This document shows positions 52,440 to 61,807 of a stretch of DNA of 64,000 bases, piece by piece. The position numbers and the translations under genes are program-made. Origin of the DNA: CAWDMC01 sp963803295. Lineage in GTDB: Bacteria > Acidobacteriota > Terriglobia > UBA7540. Numbering within the stretch: position 1 is the first letter of the stretch; every line of letters starts with the position of its first letter. The notes under the pieces are model-generated. The model worked only from the letters and a program-made list of their open reading frames with translations, was not told the origin of the DNA and did not search any database. The DNA is taken from contig CAWDMC010000013.1 of NCBI GenBank assembly GCA_963803295.1, positions 186,001-250,000 of the forward strand. The letters are read 5' to 3'.

Positions 52440-52572
52440 GACGAGTTGTGGGGAAAGGATCCACCACGGATGAACGCGGAACAATACCGATGAAGCAACT
52501 ACCTTCGCCGACACCTCATATTATTGATCCTAGATGTATATATTGTCAGGTTGAAAAAGAACTCGTCCTTAC

Positions 52573-52660
52573 TGTCATTCTGAAAAGCGCAAGCGACGAA
52601 GAATCTCGCATCGCATTGAGAGTACGCAGAGCAAGATCCTTCGCTGCACTCAGGATGACA
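52573..52660. mobile_element. MITE-like element, TGTCATYCTGA family
   Basis: 88 bases with inverted ends starting TGTCATTCTGAAAAGCGC on the left and, read inward, TGTCATCCTGAGTGCAGCG on the right, and internal GAAGAATCTCGC / GCAAGATCCTTCGCTGC. Same family as 12569. It lies between the GMC gene and its small subunit gene. Confidence 0.7.
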
Positions 52661-52725
52661 GCCTTAGACGATTCTTTCTCAGCCTGTTAGATTAGTTGAG
52701 ACGAGGGACTTGGGGAGAAGAGAAT

Positions 52726-53264
52726 ATGCTAAGAAGAAAGGCGCTCAAGATTGTCGCGCTCGGCGCGCTATTGCCCAAGCTGGATGCCTTGGGAGCCGCG
52801 GAGCATTGTGCCACCGCATTGCCGGCCTCGGGCTCCGCCTGGGCGCCTCGCGAATACAAATTGCAGTTCTTCACCCCTGCCGAAAATGAGCTGCTGGACA
52901 AGCTGATGGAGATGATCATCCCAGCGGACGCCCATTCGCCCGGCGCGCACGCTGCCGAGGTCAGCCTTTTTGCGGACCTGATGGTGGCCACCAGCGATGA
53001 GGCGGTCAAGAAGCAGTGGCGTGAAGGACTTCGCCTGATGGAGCAGGAAGCGGCGAAATCATCATTGGCCGACGCGCTGGCCAAGGCGGCTGCCCACGAA
53101 AGCAACCCGCCACCGACCTTGAAACCTTTTTCGTTGCTCTCAAACAGATGACTATCAATGGCTACTACACTTCCGCCATCGGTATTCAACAGGACCTGCA
53201 ATACGTGGGGAACGATTTTCTCCCCGAGTTTCCCGGCTGCACGCACCCGGAGCACCAGGCTTGA
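52726..53264 (+). pseudogene. gluconate 2-dehydrogenase subunit 3-like, frameshifted
   Basis: Start at 52726 (MLRRKALKIVALGALLPKLD) with GGGGAGAAG upstream. A signal or twin-arginine-like leader is followed by FFTPAENELLDKLMEMIIPA, HSPGAHAAEVSLFADLM and a helical region. Near 53115 the frame breaks; the next frame continues TDLETFFVALKQMTINGYYT, then SAIGIQQDLQYVGNDFLPEF and the usual family end PGCTHPEHQ. The total length is 539 bases, so one base is missing (or two are extra). The small subunit holds and exports the GMC flavoprotein. A dead copy, or a sequence error. Confidence 0.85.
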
Positions 53265-53357
53265 TCGGTCCCGAGGAGAAGCAGGAAGGACCGAGGCAGA
53301 GGAACCTAAATCGCGCCGTCACTGAGGCGATTGTCAGTCGCCCACCGCACACGCTCC

Positions 53358-53415
53358 ACGATTCCGCAGAAATCCCGCACATTTTCCGCAGGTTTCCCTC
53401 AGGTTTTCCGCAGCT
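53358..53415. repeat. GCGGGATT-type degenerate repeat
   Basis: Variants of CCGCAGAAATCCCGCACATT and TTTCCGCAGGTTTCC in tandem. Same family as 30212 and 3876. It lies in the 281-base gap before the TPR gene. Confidence 0.55.
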
Positions 53416-53545
53416 ACTTTGGGTGAAACACCGTAATCGAAGACTCCAAAATCCTGCCTCCGAAGCTGCCGAGTCTCAGCGCGGCACCGAAGCCGAGCCG
53501 GGCGTGGGTGGGCGGGCAATGTTATAATCCCTGGTGGTTGGGTTG

Positions 53546-55186
53546 ATGAAACGACTGCTTACCTGCCTTTCTGTGACTGTCTTGCTGATTGCCTTTGCTG
53601 CCCGGCTTCGGGCGGAGGCGCAGACCCGCACGGTCGTGGTTTTTCCATTTGAGAATCACAGTTCCCGTCCCGGTTTGAGTTGGATTTCCGAAGCCTTTGC
53701 GGAGGTGATTTCTGCACGCCTCGTTGGTCCTGCTTGCTATGTCCTGGGCCGGGTTGAGCGCAACACCGCCTACGAGGGGATGGGCATTTCACCAGGGACG
53801 GCGCTGACTCTGGCCAGCGAGTACAAGGCGGCCGAGACGTTGGGGGTCAACTGGGCGGTGATCGGCGATTATACTGTCGATGGCCAGCAGTTGACGGCTC
53901 ATGCCCAGCTTCTTGATATCCAGCATCTGAAGTTGCACCCCGCTCTCGAGGCCAGCGGGGCGCTCGAAGACCTGGTCGATGTTGAAACGCGGCTTGCCTG
54001 GCGTTTGCTGGCCACCGAAGATGCAGGCTTTACCACCGGCACTGAGGATGAGTTCGCGCACCGTTTTCCGCAGATCCGCCTGGACGCCTTTGAGAACTAT
54101 ATCCGTGGCATCCTGGCCACTGAAGGGCAGGCGCGGGTGAAATTCCTCTCCGACGCTGACCGGCTGGAGCCCAGCTCTCACGCTGCCGCCTTTGCCCTGG
54201 GGCGGTTTTACTTCGAGCAGAAAGACTACGGAAATTCCCAGAAGTGGCTCCGCAAGCTCGAGTCGACGGATTCCGACTATCTCGAGGCGATGTTCCTGAT
54301 TGGGGTAGATGATTTCTTCCTGGGGCAGGAAACTGCCGCTGAGAAGGCATTTACCACGCTCGCGGCGCAGATTCCCTTGGGTGAGGTTTCCAATAACTTG
54401 GGTGTGATTGAGGCTCGCAAGGGAAAATACGCCGAGGCACTGCCGGATTTCGAGCGCGCTTACAAAGAGGATCCCTCCGATGCCGATTTTACTTTCAACC
54501 TGGGCGCCTGTCTCTTCTATTTGAAGCAGTATGACGAGAGCGTGAAGCACCTGGAAGAGGCCATAAAGAGCAGCGATGAGGATATTGCCGCTCACACACT
54601 TTTGGCGGCGGCCTATGCCAAGCTCGGCAATCGCGATAACCAGCAGCGCGAGCGCAAATGGCTGACGGCCCACGAGGCTGCTCCGGAAACAGAGACGGCG
54701 GACGATGTCCTGCCGTGGACGCGTCTCAAGAAGAACTACAATGGACACGCTTTTGCACTGCTTTCTCTCGCTGTCCACAACGCGCTTGAGGCTAGCCTGG
54801 CGGCCCAACCGGCCGAAAAGCAGTCGGGCGTTCATCTATCGCGTGGGGAAAAGTTCCTGGCGGCATCCCGATTGCCGGAAGCCGAGCACGAATTCAAAGA
54901 GTGCTTGACGCTGACCCCGCGGGATGCCGACGTGCACTTAAGCCTGGGCCAGGTCTACGAACTGCAGGGACGGCATCAGCAGGCGGCCGACGAACTCGAG
55001 AACTCGCTCAGAATCAAGAACAGCGCCCCTGCCCATATCTGGCTTGCCCGAGTTTATGTCTCTCTCAACCGGATGGCTGACGCGCGCCAACATGGGCAGC
55101 TCGCCCTGGCACTCGACCCGCAGAATCGCTACGCCCGCAGCCTGATCGAGCATATCGATCAACGACCTGCCCGGAGACAGAAGTGA
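53546..55186 (+). CDS. exported TPR protein with N-terminal FlgO/CsgG-like region
   Basis: 546 residues from the ATG at 53546. Signal peptide (KRLLTCLSVTVLLIAFAARL). Residues about 30-170 resemble the nucleotide-free alpha/beta sandwich seen in TolB-N/FlgO-like envelope proteins (VVVFPFENHSSRPGLSWISE, VNWAVIGDYTVDGQQLTAHA, QLLDIQ); this similarity is by eye. From about 220 to 545 come TPRs, for example YAEALPDFERAYKEDPSDAD, YDESVKHLEEAIKSSDEDIA and HQQAADELENSLRIKNSAPA. The stop overlaps the GTG start of the NfeD gene, so both are translated together. Confidence 0.85.
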   Translation: MKRLLTCLSVTVLLIAFAARLRAEAQTRTVVVFPFENHSSRPGLSWISEAFAEVISARLVGPACYVLGRVERNTAYEGMGISPGTALTLASEYKAAETLGVNWAVIGDYTVDGQQLTAHAQLLDIQHLKLHPALEASGALEDLVDVETRLAWRLLATEDAGFTTGTEDEFAHRFPQIRLDAFENYIRGILATEGQARVKFLSDADRLEPSSHAAAFALGRFYFEQKDYGNSQKWLRKLESTDSDYLEAMFLIGVDDFFLGQETAAEKAFTTLAAQIPLGEVSNNLGVIEARKGKYAEALPDFERAYKEDPSDADFTFNLGACLFYLKQYDESVKHLEEAIKSSDEDIAAHTLLAAAYAKLGNRDNQQRERKWLTAHEAAPETETADDVLPWTRLKKNYNGHAFALLSLAVHNALEASLAAQPAEKQSGVHLSRGEKFLAASRLPEAEHEFKECLTLTPRDADVHLSLGQVYELQGRHQQAADELENSLRIKNSAPAHIWLARVYVSLNRMADARQHGQLALALDPQNRYARSLIEHIDQRPARRQK

Positions 55187-56523
55187 ACAAGCCTGCTGAG
55201 CGTTGCTGGACCGCAGCCATAGTATCGGTGGGCCTCGTGTTTGGTGTTCTGCTTGCGGTCTCGATCCTGCCCCGAGCCCAGGCAGCCGTCTCCGGTCACA
55301 GTACGGTGCTCCAGATACGGCTTAAAGACATCGTCGATCCGGTCACTGCCGACTACATCATCCGGGGCATTGCACGGGCAAATGAGGTCCAGGCACGGGC
55401 CGTCCTGCTGGAACTCGATACGCCAGGTGGCCTCGAGAGCTCCATGCGCGAGATCATCGACGCCATCATTCAGTCACACGTGCCCGTGATCACTTACGTG
55501 TATCCGCAAGGCAGCCGGGCCGCTTCTGCCGGACTCTTTATCCTTGTCGCCGGTGATCTTGCGGTAATGGCGCCGGGGACGCACACCGGCGCGGCCCATC
55601 CCGTAATGTTGTTTGGCTCGAGTGAGAATAAGACCATGGAGGAGAAGGTTGAGAATGATTCTGCGGCCTACATTCGCAGCCTTGCCGATCGCCATGGACG
55701 CAACTCGAAGCTTGCTGAAGAGGGTGTGCGTCAGAGTCACTCCTATACCGAGACCGAAGCCTTGAACGGACACCTCATCGATGCGGTCGCCGCTTCTCCC
55801 GCAGAGATCCTCACCCGCTACGATGGTAAGGCAATCAAACGTTTTGACGGGTCGAGCGCGACGCTGCAACTGGCGGGGGCCTCTCTCGAAGCCTACGACA
55901 TGACTTCCCGGGAGCGGTTTCTGGCCCTCATCGTCGATCCCAATGTTGCCTTTCTGTTGGGCGCCGCAGGCTTGCTGCTGCTCTACGTGGAATTCACCCA
56001 TCCGGGAGCCGTCGCACCTGGGGTTATCGGGGCCATCGCCCTGATTCTTGCCCTGTATGCCTTCCACTTGTTGCCGGTCAACTACGCCGGCGTGGCCATG
56101 ATCGTTCTGGGCTTGGGGCTTTTCGTACTGGAGGCGAAGCTGGGATCGCACGGCGTTCTGGCCGTGGGCGGGATCGTCGCCTTGGTCTTCGGATCGCTGA
56201 TCCTCGTTCGCTCACCCTTGCCGGGAGCGCGCATCCACCTCAGCACTTCACTCGCTGTAGTGATTCCGGTGGCGGCGATCACGGTGATTCTGTTGCGCTT
56301 TGCCATCGCGGCGCATAAGCTTAAGGCCGTCACTGGCGAAACCGGCATGCTCGGTTCATTAGGACTGGCCGAGACGGATCTGGATCCTGACGGCCGGGTT
56401 CTGGTTCACGGGGAGCACTGGGGGGCGCGGTCCGCCCAGAGGATTCCCAAGGGCTCTCGCGTTCGTGTGCTCCAGCTTGATGGATTGACCTTAGTAGTTG
56501 AGCCGGCAACCGAATCTCGATAG
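55183..56523 (+). CDS. NfeD-family membrane serine protease (ClpP class)
   Basis: 446 residues from a GTG that overlaps the previous stop (GTGA). A signal or first membrane segment is followed by a ClpP/SppA-type protease domain (about 40-225): LLELDTPGGLESSMREIIDA, VITYVYPQGSRAASAGLFIL with the catalytic Ser in RAASAG, and a later Lys for the Ser-Lys dyad, plausibly in TMEEKVENDSAAYIRSL. Four to five membrane helices lie at about 240-370, and the end is a small beta-barrel NfeD domain (GLAETDLDPDGRVLVHGEHW, RVRVLQLDGLTLVVEP). The family cleaves stomatin-like proteins; the slipin gene follows directly, which is the classical pair. Confidence 0.93.
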   Translation: MNKPAERCWTAAIVSVGLVFGVLLAVSILPRAQAAVSGHSTVLQIRLKDIVDPVTADYIIRGIARANEVQARAVLLELDTPGGLESSMREIIDAIIQSHVPVITYVYPQGSRAASAGLFILVAGDLAVMAPGTHTGAAHPVMLFGSSENKTMEEKVENDSAAYIRSLADRHGRNSKLAEEGVRQSHSYTETEALNGHLIDAVAASPAEILTRYDGKAIKRFDGSSATLQLAGASLEAYDMTSRERFLALIVDPNVAFLLGAAGLLLLYVEFTHPGAVAPGVIGAIALILALYAFHLLPVNYAGVAMIVLGLGLFVLEAKLGSHGVLAVGGIVALVFGSLILVRSPLPGARIHLSTSLAVVIPVAAITVILLRFAIAAHKLKAVTGETGMLGSLGLAETDLDPDGRVLVHGEHWGARSAQRIPKGSRVRVLQLDGLTLVVEPATESR

Positions 56524-56647
56524 AATCAGGCGCGAATCGGTGGTGACCGGCGAGCCCTTTGGATCGACTCGGATGTGGGCTGGGTCGCCGCGGGTTGTGG
56601 TCAGCCGGAAGCCGCAGACAGCGGCGATCCCGGCAAAGGGGGACATC

Positions 56648-57424
56648 ATGGAGTCTGGCAGTAGCCTTGGCTTTCCGTTCCTGGTTCTGGTCTTTATTCT
56701 GCTGATCTGGATCTTCAAGTGCCTCAACATCGTCAAGGAATACGACCGGCTGGTAATCTTCCGGCTGGGCCGCGTGCTCAGGGCAGATAAGGGCCCGGGT
56801 ATCGTGCTTATCCTGTGGCCTATCGATAAGGCGGTTCGCATATCGCTGCGGGTGATCACCTGGGACGTTCCTCCACAGGATATTATTACAAGGGATAACG
56901 TTTCTCTTAAGGTTAATGCGGTTGTGTATTTCAGAGTGATGAACGCCACCCGCGCGGTAGTAGAAGTAGAGAACTATCGCTATGCGGTGGAGCAAGCAGC
57001 CCAGACCAGCCTTCGTTCCGTGCTGGGCGAAGTAGAACTGGATGACTTGCTCTCGCAGCGCGAAAAGCTCAATGCCAGGCTGCAGAGCATCATCGACGAA
57101 CACACGGAGCCTTGGGGCATCAAAGTAACCCAGGTCCAGGTGAAGCAGGTGGATCTGCCGCAGGAAATGCAGCGTGCCATCGCCGCCCAGGCGGAAGCGG
57201 AGCGGACACGGCGGGCGAAGATCATCGCCGCCGACGGCGAGTTCCAGGCGGCAGAAAAGCTTTCTCAGGCGGCGGCGGTCATCAACAGGGAACCTGCGAC
57301 CATTACCTTGCGCTACCTGCAGACGCTGGTGGAAATCGGGGCGGAGAAGAACACCACGATTGTGTTCCCGTTACCGATTGACCTGCTGGCCGGGATGATG
57401 GGGAAGACCACTGCGAAGCCTTGA
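56648..57424 (+). CDS. slipin (stomatin/prohibitin-like SPFH protein)
   Basis: 258 residues from the ATG at 56648, with GGGGGA upstream; a longer open frame from 56498 is not used. One N-terminal membrane helix (LGFPFLVLVFILLIWIFKCL), then the SPFH domain: KEYDRLVIFRLGRVLRADKG, VITWDVPPQDIITRDNVSLK, VNAVVYFRVMNATRAVVEVE, then SVLGEVELDDLLSQREKLNA and IKVTQVQVKQVDLPQEMQRA. A coiled-coil stretch rich in Ala/Glu/Arg (QAEAERTRRAKIIAADGEFQ) and a hydrophobic tail complete it. It forms membrane scaffolds and is the probable target of the upstream NfeD protease. Confidence 0.95.
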   Translation: MESGSSLGFPFLVLVFILLIWIFKCLNIVKEYDRLVIFRLGRVLRADKGPGIVLILWPIDKAVRISLRVITWDVPPQDIITRDNVSLKVNAVVYFRVMNATRAVVEVENYRYAVEQAAQTSLRSVLGEVELDDLLSQREKLNARLQSIIDEHTEPWGIKVTQVQVKQVDLPQEMQRAIAAQAEAERTRRAKIIAADGEFQAAEKLSQAAAVINREPATITLRYLQTLVEIGAEKNTTIVFPLPIDLLAGMMGKTTAKP

Positions 57425-57568
57425 TCCCGCGGCAGGGGCTGGACAATCTTCCGGCAGCACTTTACGGTGCTCCGGGTTCGATGCGCGGAGCGGGAGGGCG
57501 AAATGTCCTTCCGCTACGTAGGCGAGCCTCCGCTTCATCTTTAACCTAATTTTCTGGAATTCACCTTC

Positions 57569-58216
57569 ATGGATGATAGACGTCTCTCGGTACGGCAGAT
57601 GCTCCTGATGTTCGTCGGGGGCGTCGCCGTATGCGCTGTTTTTTTTGCTCTCGGATTCCTGGTCGGCTACAACCAGCGCCCCGCCGTGGCAACGGCGGAA
57701 ACGGAGCAGATCCAGGCTCCTGCCGCGATCCCACCAACCGTGAATGCTCCTCCGGATACCTCGCCGTCCTCCGCCGCGGTGACGCCCACTAGCTCGCAGG
57801 CGCCAACTTCCGAGGCTGGGCAGCCTACCGCTCAATCCGCCTCGAAGAGTACTGAACCGCAGACGGAAATGATCGATACTCCGGCAGCTTCCGGTGCTGC
57901 GAGATTGCCCAAGAAGGCGATTTCTGACGCTGGTCCGTCGTCTGAGGCAAGCAGCGCAGTGCCCGCTGAAGGCAAACCTGGAAGTGGGTTCCTGCTACAG
58001 GTCGCGGCCTTGAATTCGAGACAGGACGCAGAGAGGCAGGTGGAGAAGCTGAATACACGCGGCTATCACCACGTTTCAATCGTGTCGCCCAAGGACGCGC
58101 ATCAGAGCGATAGTCTCTGGCGAATTCTGGTGGGACCCTACCCAACCCGGCTCCAAGCCGAGCAGGTTCAAAAGAGGCTCGCCCAAGCGGGCTACCATCC
58201 TTTTTTTAGACACTGA
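57569..58216 (+). CDS. SPOR-domain membrane protein
   Basis: 215 residues. A short cytoplasmic N-terminus (MDDRRLSVRQ), one membrane helix (about 11-32, MLLMFVGGVAVCAVFFALGF), a long Pro/Ala/Ser/Thr-rich linker (about 40-140) and a C-terminal SPOR domain (about 145-215: SGFLLQVAALNSRQDAERQV, WRILVGPYPTRLQAEQVQKR, LAQAGYHPFF). SPOR domains bind peptidoglycan lacking stem peptides, at septa. Plausible cell-division or envelope role. It precedes lnt by 13 bases, so it is co-transcribed. Confidence 0.9.
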   Translation: MDDRRLSVRQMLLMFVGGVAVCAVFFALGFLVGYNQRPAVATAETEQIQAPAAIPPTVNAPPDTSPSSAAVTPTSSQAPTSEAGQPTAQSASKSTEPQTEMIDTPAASGAARLPKKAISDAGPSSEASSAVPAEGKPGSGFLLQVAALNSRQDAERQVEKLNTRGYHHVSIVSPKDAHQSDSLWRILVGPYPTRLQAEQVQKRLAQAGYHPFFRH

Positions 58217-58229
58217 GTGCCAGGAGCTG

Positions 58230-60005
58230 ATGATCCCGAGAAATGGCCACCCTTTGGGCAGCGGCGTAGAAGCCCCGCCCGCCGATGAAAGTCCTCTGTT
58301 GCCGCCCTCTCTGCTTACTCCCATTTTGTCGAAGTCTCTCGCCCGGTACTTAGCCGGTTCCCTCAGCGGACTCGCCCTGGTCGCCTGCTTTCCGGCTCTC
58401 GGCTGGCGCCCTTTGGTGTGGGTGGCATTGGTGCCGCTGATCCTGGCGCTGGTCCATGAAACTCGCCCGCACCGCGGATTTCTGATCGGGTATTTCGCCG
58501 GCGCGGTGTTTCTGGGCGGCAGTTGCTACTGGTTCATCTATGTAACCGAGCACTACGGGGGTCTCAAACCCGTTCTGGCCTTCGGGGTACTGGTTGTCTT
58601 CGTGCTCATCTTCTCTTTGCTTTTCGGTCTGTTTGGACTGTGCGGAACCTGGATCGCTCGGAGCTCGCCCGCCAGCGCGATCGCCATTAGTCCTTTTCTC
58701 TGGGTTGCGATCGAGTTCCTGCGCACCTACTTTCTGACCGGATTTCCCTGGAACCTGCTGGGGTATGCCTTGCCGGGCGACGGACTGCGGCAACTTGGCG
58801 CGGTAACCGGGGTGTACGGCTTATCGTTTCTGGCGGCTGCAACGGCAGCGTTAGTAGCCTCCGCGCTGCTCAACCTCCCCCCGCAGCGGCAAGGCCTAGG
58901 CGCTGCGGGACTCAGGATTTGGGGCATGCCGGTGTTCTGGTTTGCTCTGTTGGGTTTGATCAACTGGACGTCGACGCCGCCTGCGCTCCCGCCGCTCACG
59001 AACGACGCTTACTTGGTGCAACCCAATGTGCCGCTCAACGAAGCAGGAGCCGCGCAGTGGGCGCCTTGGGTAAATCCCTCACCGCTGGCCGGACTCGCGG
59101 CAGCGAGTCTCAAGGCTGCCTGCTCTAGGCCTGCCGCGGCGGAGTCTTCCGAAGCGGAGCAGCCCGTTCATGCGCCACCTGCCGCCTCTGCTTCCATCTT
59201 GAGCAGCCTTCCTGACTGCTCGGCGGACCGCGCTCGCTCGTCAAGGCCGCGGCCGTTAATCGTCTGGTCAGAGAACCCGGCGCCGTTCTACTACTCGCGC
59301 GATCCTGTGTTCCGCGCGGCCATTGAAGAAGTGGCGCGACGCAGTCATGCCTACGTCATCTTTAACACGGTGAACGTTGACGGTCCCCATGAGACTCTTC
59401 CCGCGAACAGCGCGATGGTGCTCGATCCTGAAGCTCGCCTGGTGATGCGCTATGATAAAATCCATCTGGTACCCTTCGGCGAATACGTACCCTGGTGGGG
59501 ACTGCCCGGCGTGGTGGGGAAGATCAGCTCCGAGGTGGGCGACTTCGTGCCGGGAAAGCATTACACCGCGGCTGCGACGCCGGACGGAGCGATCGCCATT
59601 CCCATTTGCTACGAGGACATCTTTCCCGGCCTCGTGCGACGGCTGGTAGCGAAGGGTCCGGGCGTCATCGTCGTGATCTCAAACGACTCGTGGTATGGCG
59701 ATACCCCGGCAGCGGCCCAGCACCTTGAGATCGCCCGCTTGCGGGCCATCGAGAACGGGCGCTATCTGTTGCGCGCCACGAATGACGGTGTCTCGGCAGT
59801 GGTGGATCCTTACGGGCGTGTGCTCCATCGCCTGCCTCGGCATCGACAAGCAGTGCTGACCGCAGGTTACAGTTACCTGGCGCAGGAAACGTTCTATCAC
59901 GCGCACGGCAACATTTTTGCCTGGCTTTGCGTGGTAGTAACGTTAGGCATGCTGGTATTGCAATTTGTGAATCGCCGAAATGCTGAAACACGGACGCAGC
60001 GGTGA
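58230..60005 (+). CDS. lnt: apolipoprotein N-acyltransferase
   Basis: 591 residues. The enzyme transfers the third acyl chain from a phospholipid to the N-terminal cysteine of lipoproteins in the inner membrane. Six or so membrane helices lie in about 30-240, including LALVACFPALGWRPLVWVAL and FLRTYFLTGFPWNLLGYALP. The nitrilase-like domain has the Glu-Lys-Cys triad: RPLIVWSENPAPFYYSRDPV (Glu), MRYDKIHLVPFGEYVPWWG (Lys) and AIPICYEDIFPGLVRRLVAK (Cys). About 45 residues rich in Ala/Ser/Pro (around 290-340) are inserted just before the first catalytic strand, longer than usual. The last helix is at the C-terminus. Confidence 0.95.
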   Translation: MIPRNGHPLGSGVEAPPADESPLLPPSLLTPILSKSLARYLAGSLSGLALVACFPALGWRPLVWVALVPLILALVHETRPHRGFLIGYFAGAVFLGGSCYWFIYVTEHYGGLKPVLAFGVLVVFVLIFSLLFGLFGLCGTWIARSSPASAIAISPFLWVAIEFLRTYFLTGFPWNLLGYALPGDGLRQLGAVTGVYGLSFLAAATAALVASALLNLPPQRQGLGAAGLRIWGMPVFWFALLGLINWTSTPPALPPLTNDAYLVQPNVPLNEAGAAQWAPWVNPSPLAGLAAASLKAACSRPAAAESSEAEQPVHAPPAASASILSSLPDCSADRARSSRPRPLIVWSENPAPFYYSRDPVFRAAIEEVARRSHAYVIFNTVNVDGPHETLPANSAMVLDPEARLVMRYDKIHLVPFGEYVPWWGLPGVVGKISSEVGDFVPGKHYTAAATPDGAIAIPICYEDIFPGLVRRLVAKGPGVIVVISNDSWYGDTPAAAQHLEIARLRAIENGRYLLRATNDGVSAVVDPYGRVLHRLPRHRQAVLTAGYSYLAQETFYHAHGNIFAWLCVVVTLGMLVLQFVNRRNAETRTQR

Positions 60006-60168
60006 CACTCGGGTAGCGCAGACCTCGTTTCTTAGAGGTCTGCGGCTTTTCACCTGGCCCCGGCAAAACAGCCCGAGATCCTGGAAGGTGGGTCTGTGCT
60101 ACCCACTGAGATACTGAGCTACCCACTGAGATACTGACAGACTGACACCCCGAGTTACAGGAGATGAC

Positions 60169-61276
60169 ATGATCGAAGAACTGGAACGCGAATACATTCC
60201 ACTGAAGCAGCGAGCTACCGAGCTCCGGAGTTTTCTTTGACGCAGCCGCCCAACGCCGCAAGCTTGAGGTGATCGAAAAGCAGATCGCCGCCCCCGATTT
60301 CTGGCAAGACCAGGAAGCCTCCCAGAAGATTCTCACTAACCGGCGAAGGCTGGAAGAGACGGTTGAGAAAGACGACCAACTCGCTCGCACTCTTGCGGAC
60401 CTTGACGCCTATTTTGACTTGGCTCGCGAGGGCGAGGACGTCTCGGGCGAACTGCGCTCGGAGATCGGCGCCTTTCGCGATCGTCTCGATGCCATGGAGA
60501 CGGCTACTCTCCTGAGCGGTGAGAACGATCGCCTGAACGCCATCGTCACCATCCATCCAGGCGCTGGCGGCACCGAGTCCCAGGACTGGGCGGAGATGCT
60601 GTTTCGCATGTACCGCCGCTGGGCGGAGCGGCACGGCTTCAAGGTTACGGTCATGGAGTCTCAGGCGGGCGAAGAAGCGGGCCTGAAATCAGTCACGTTC
60701 ATCGTGGCGGGCGAGTACGCTTACGGGTTGCTGGTTCCCGAAATCGGCGTACATCGCCTGGTGCGGATCTCACCGTTTGACGCGGCGGCGCGCCGGCACA
60801 CTTCCTTCGCCTCGGTCTTCATCAGCCCTGAGATCGACGACAGCATCGAGATCGATCTGAAGCCTGACGAGTTGCGCATCGACACCTACCGCTCCAGCGG
60901 CAAAGGCGGCCAGCACGTCAACACCACCGACTCGGCAGTACGCATCACTCATATCCCCACGGGCCTGGTTGCATCCTGCCAGAACGAGCGTTCTCAGCAT
61001 CGCAACAAAGAGATGGCCATGAAGATGCTGCGCTCTAAAGTCTACGAACTTGAGCTTGAAAAGCGCCGGGCGGAGGCCCAGAAACTCGAGGACTCCAAAG
61101 GCGACATCGCTTTCGGCAGCCAGATCCGCTCTTACGTGCTCCATCCTTATCGAATGGTGAAGGACCATCGCACGAAATTCGAAGTGGGCGATGCTGACCG
61201 GGTCCTTGACGGCGACATCGATCCCTTCATCAAGGCGTATCTGACCTCGCGCCGCACCGTGGCGAAGCAAGCATAG
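60169..61276 (+). CDS. prfB: peptide chain release factor 2, with programmed +1 frameshift
   Basis: RF2 recognises UGA and UAA at the ribosome. ATG at 60169 with AGGAG upstream. The first 23 codons (MIEELEREYIPLKQRATELR, SFL) end at an in-frame UGA at 60238-60240; reading resumes one base later as DAAAQRRKLEVIEKQIAAPD. This gives 368 residues over 1108 bases, exactly one base over a multiple of three. The SPF stop-codon-reading motif is present in RISPFDAAARRHTSFAS, and the catalytic GGQ in SSGKGGQHVNTTDSAVRITH. An annotation starting at 60269 would miss the N-terminus. Isolated gene after lnt. Confidence 0.95.
60222..60241 (+). promoter_or_regulatory. prfB programmed frameshift site
   Basis: CTCCGGAGTTTTCTTTGAC: a Shine-Dalgarno-like CGGAG, four bases, then the slippery CTT followed by TGA and C. 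The classical RF2 autoregulation site has SD-like AGGGGG, three bases, CUU UGA C. Low RF2 lets the ribosome slip +1 past the UGA. Confidence 0.9.
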
Positions 61277-61807
61277 CCCAGCGCGGCAGAGCCGCAACCA
61301 AACTGGGTGGCGATGACACGATTTTTGTGTCGTGGTGTTTTCTGGTGCGTGTCACCCCAAAATCTTTGTCAGCAAAAACAAAGATTCGGTCGATGGCGAC
61401 GCAAAGTTCCGCATTCCAGAAAACACCGCGCTCTTGGCTGCGCCAGCCAGGCCCGAAAAGGCGCCGGGCGGATCGCCGGTTCCGTCCCCGGCTCTCCGCA
61501 AATTGTCAAAGAACAAGTCCGCAGGACCTGACGGCAGGTGCGCGGGCGGTTAGCCTCCCCGGAGAGGCTAGATCTAGCCTATTGCTAGCCTCGCCAAGTA
61601 TAACGCCGGAGTTATCGCTTGTCAAGTAATACTTTTGCGTCTCCTGCCGCATCGGGCTATCATGGGCACGGGCGCCGGCCGCGGCGGCATCGTTTTGCCG
61701 CCGTGGGCTATCTGAAAGTGTCAGGACCGGTCAAGGGAGCCAAAACCATCCCCGTTCAGGGGACCGGCCTTCGACGGCCTCATCGGCGGGGACGCGGTAA
61801 AAACTCT
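61277..61807. other. intergenic region between prfB and group II intron
   Basis: 531 bases. Immediately after prfB, GACACGATTTTTGTGTCG can form a small hairpin. At 61551-61570 there is a clean stem-loop, TAGCCTC-CCCGGA-GAGGCTA, without a T-run. Short frames here (for example 61332-61553) lack a ribosome-binding site and family resemblance. The 61700-61807 stretch would be the 5' exon of the intron; no gene is recognised in it. Confidence 0.45.

Noticed and set aside
61307..61629. Three overlapping short frames after prfB
   Set aside because: Three frames are open at once through the same DNA, which points to lack of stops rather than coding; no start signals.
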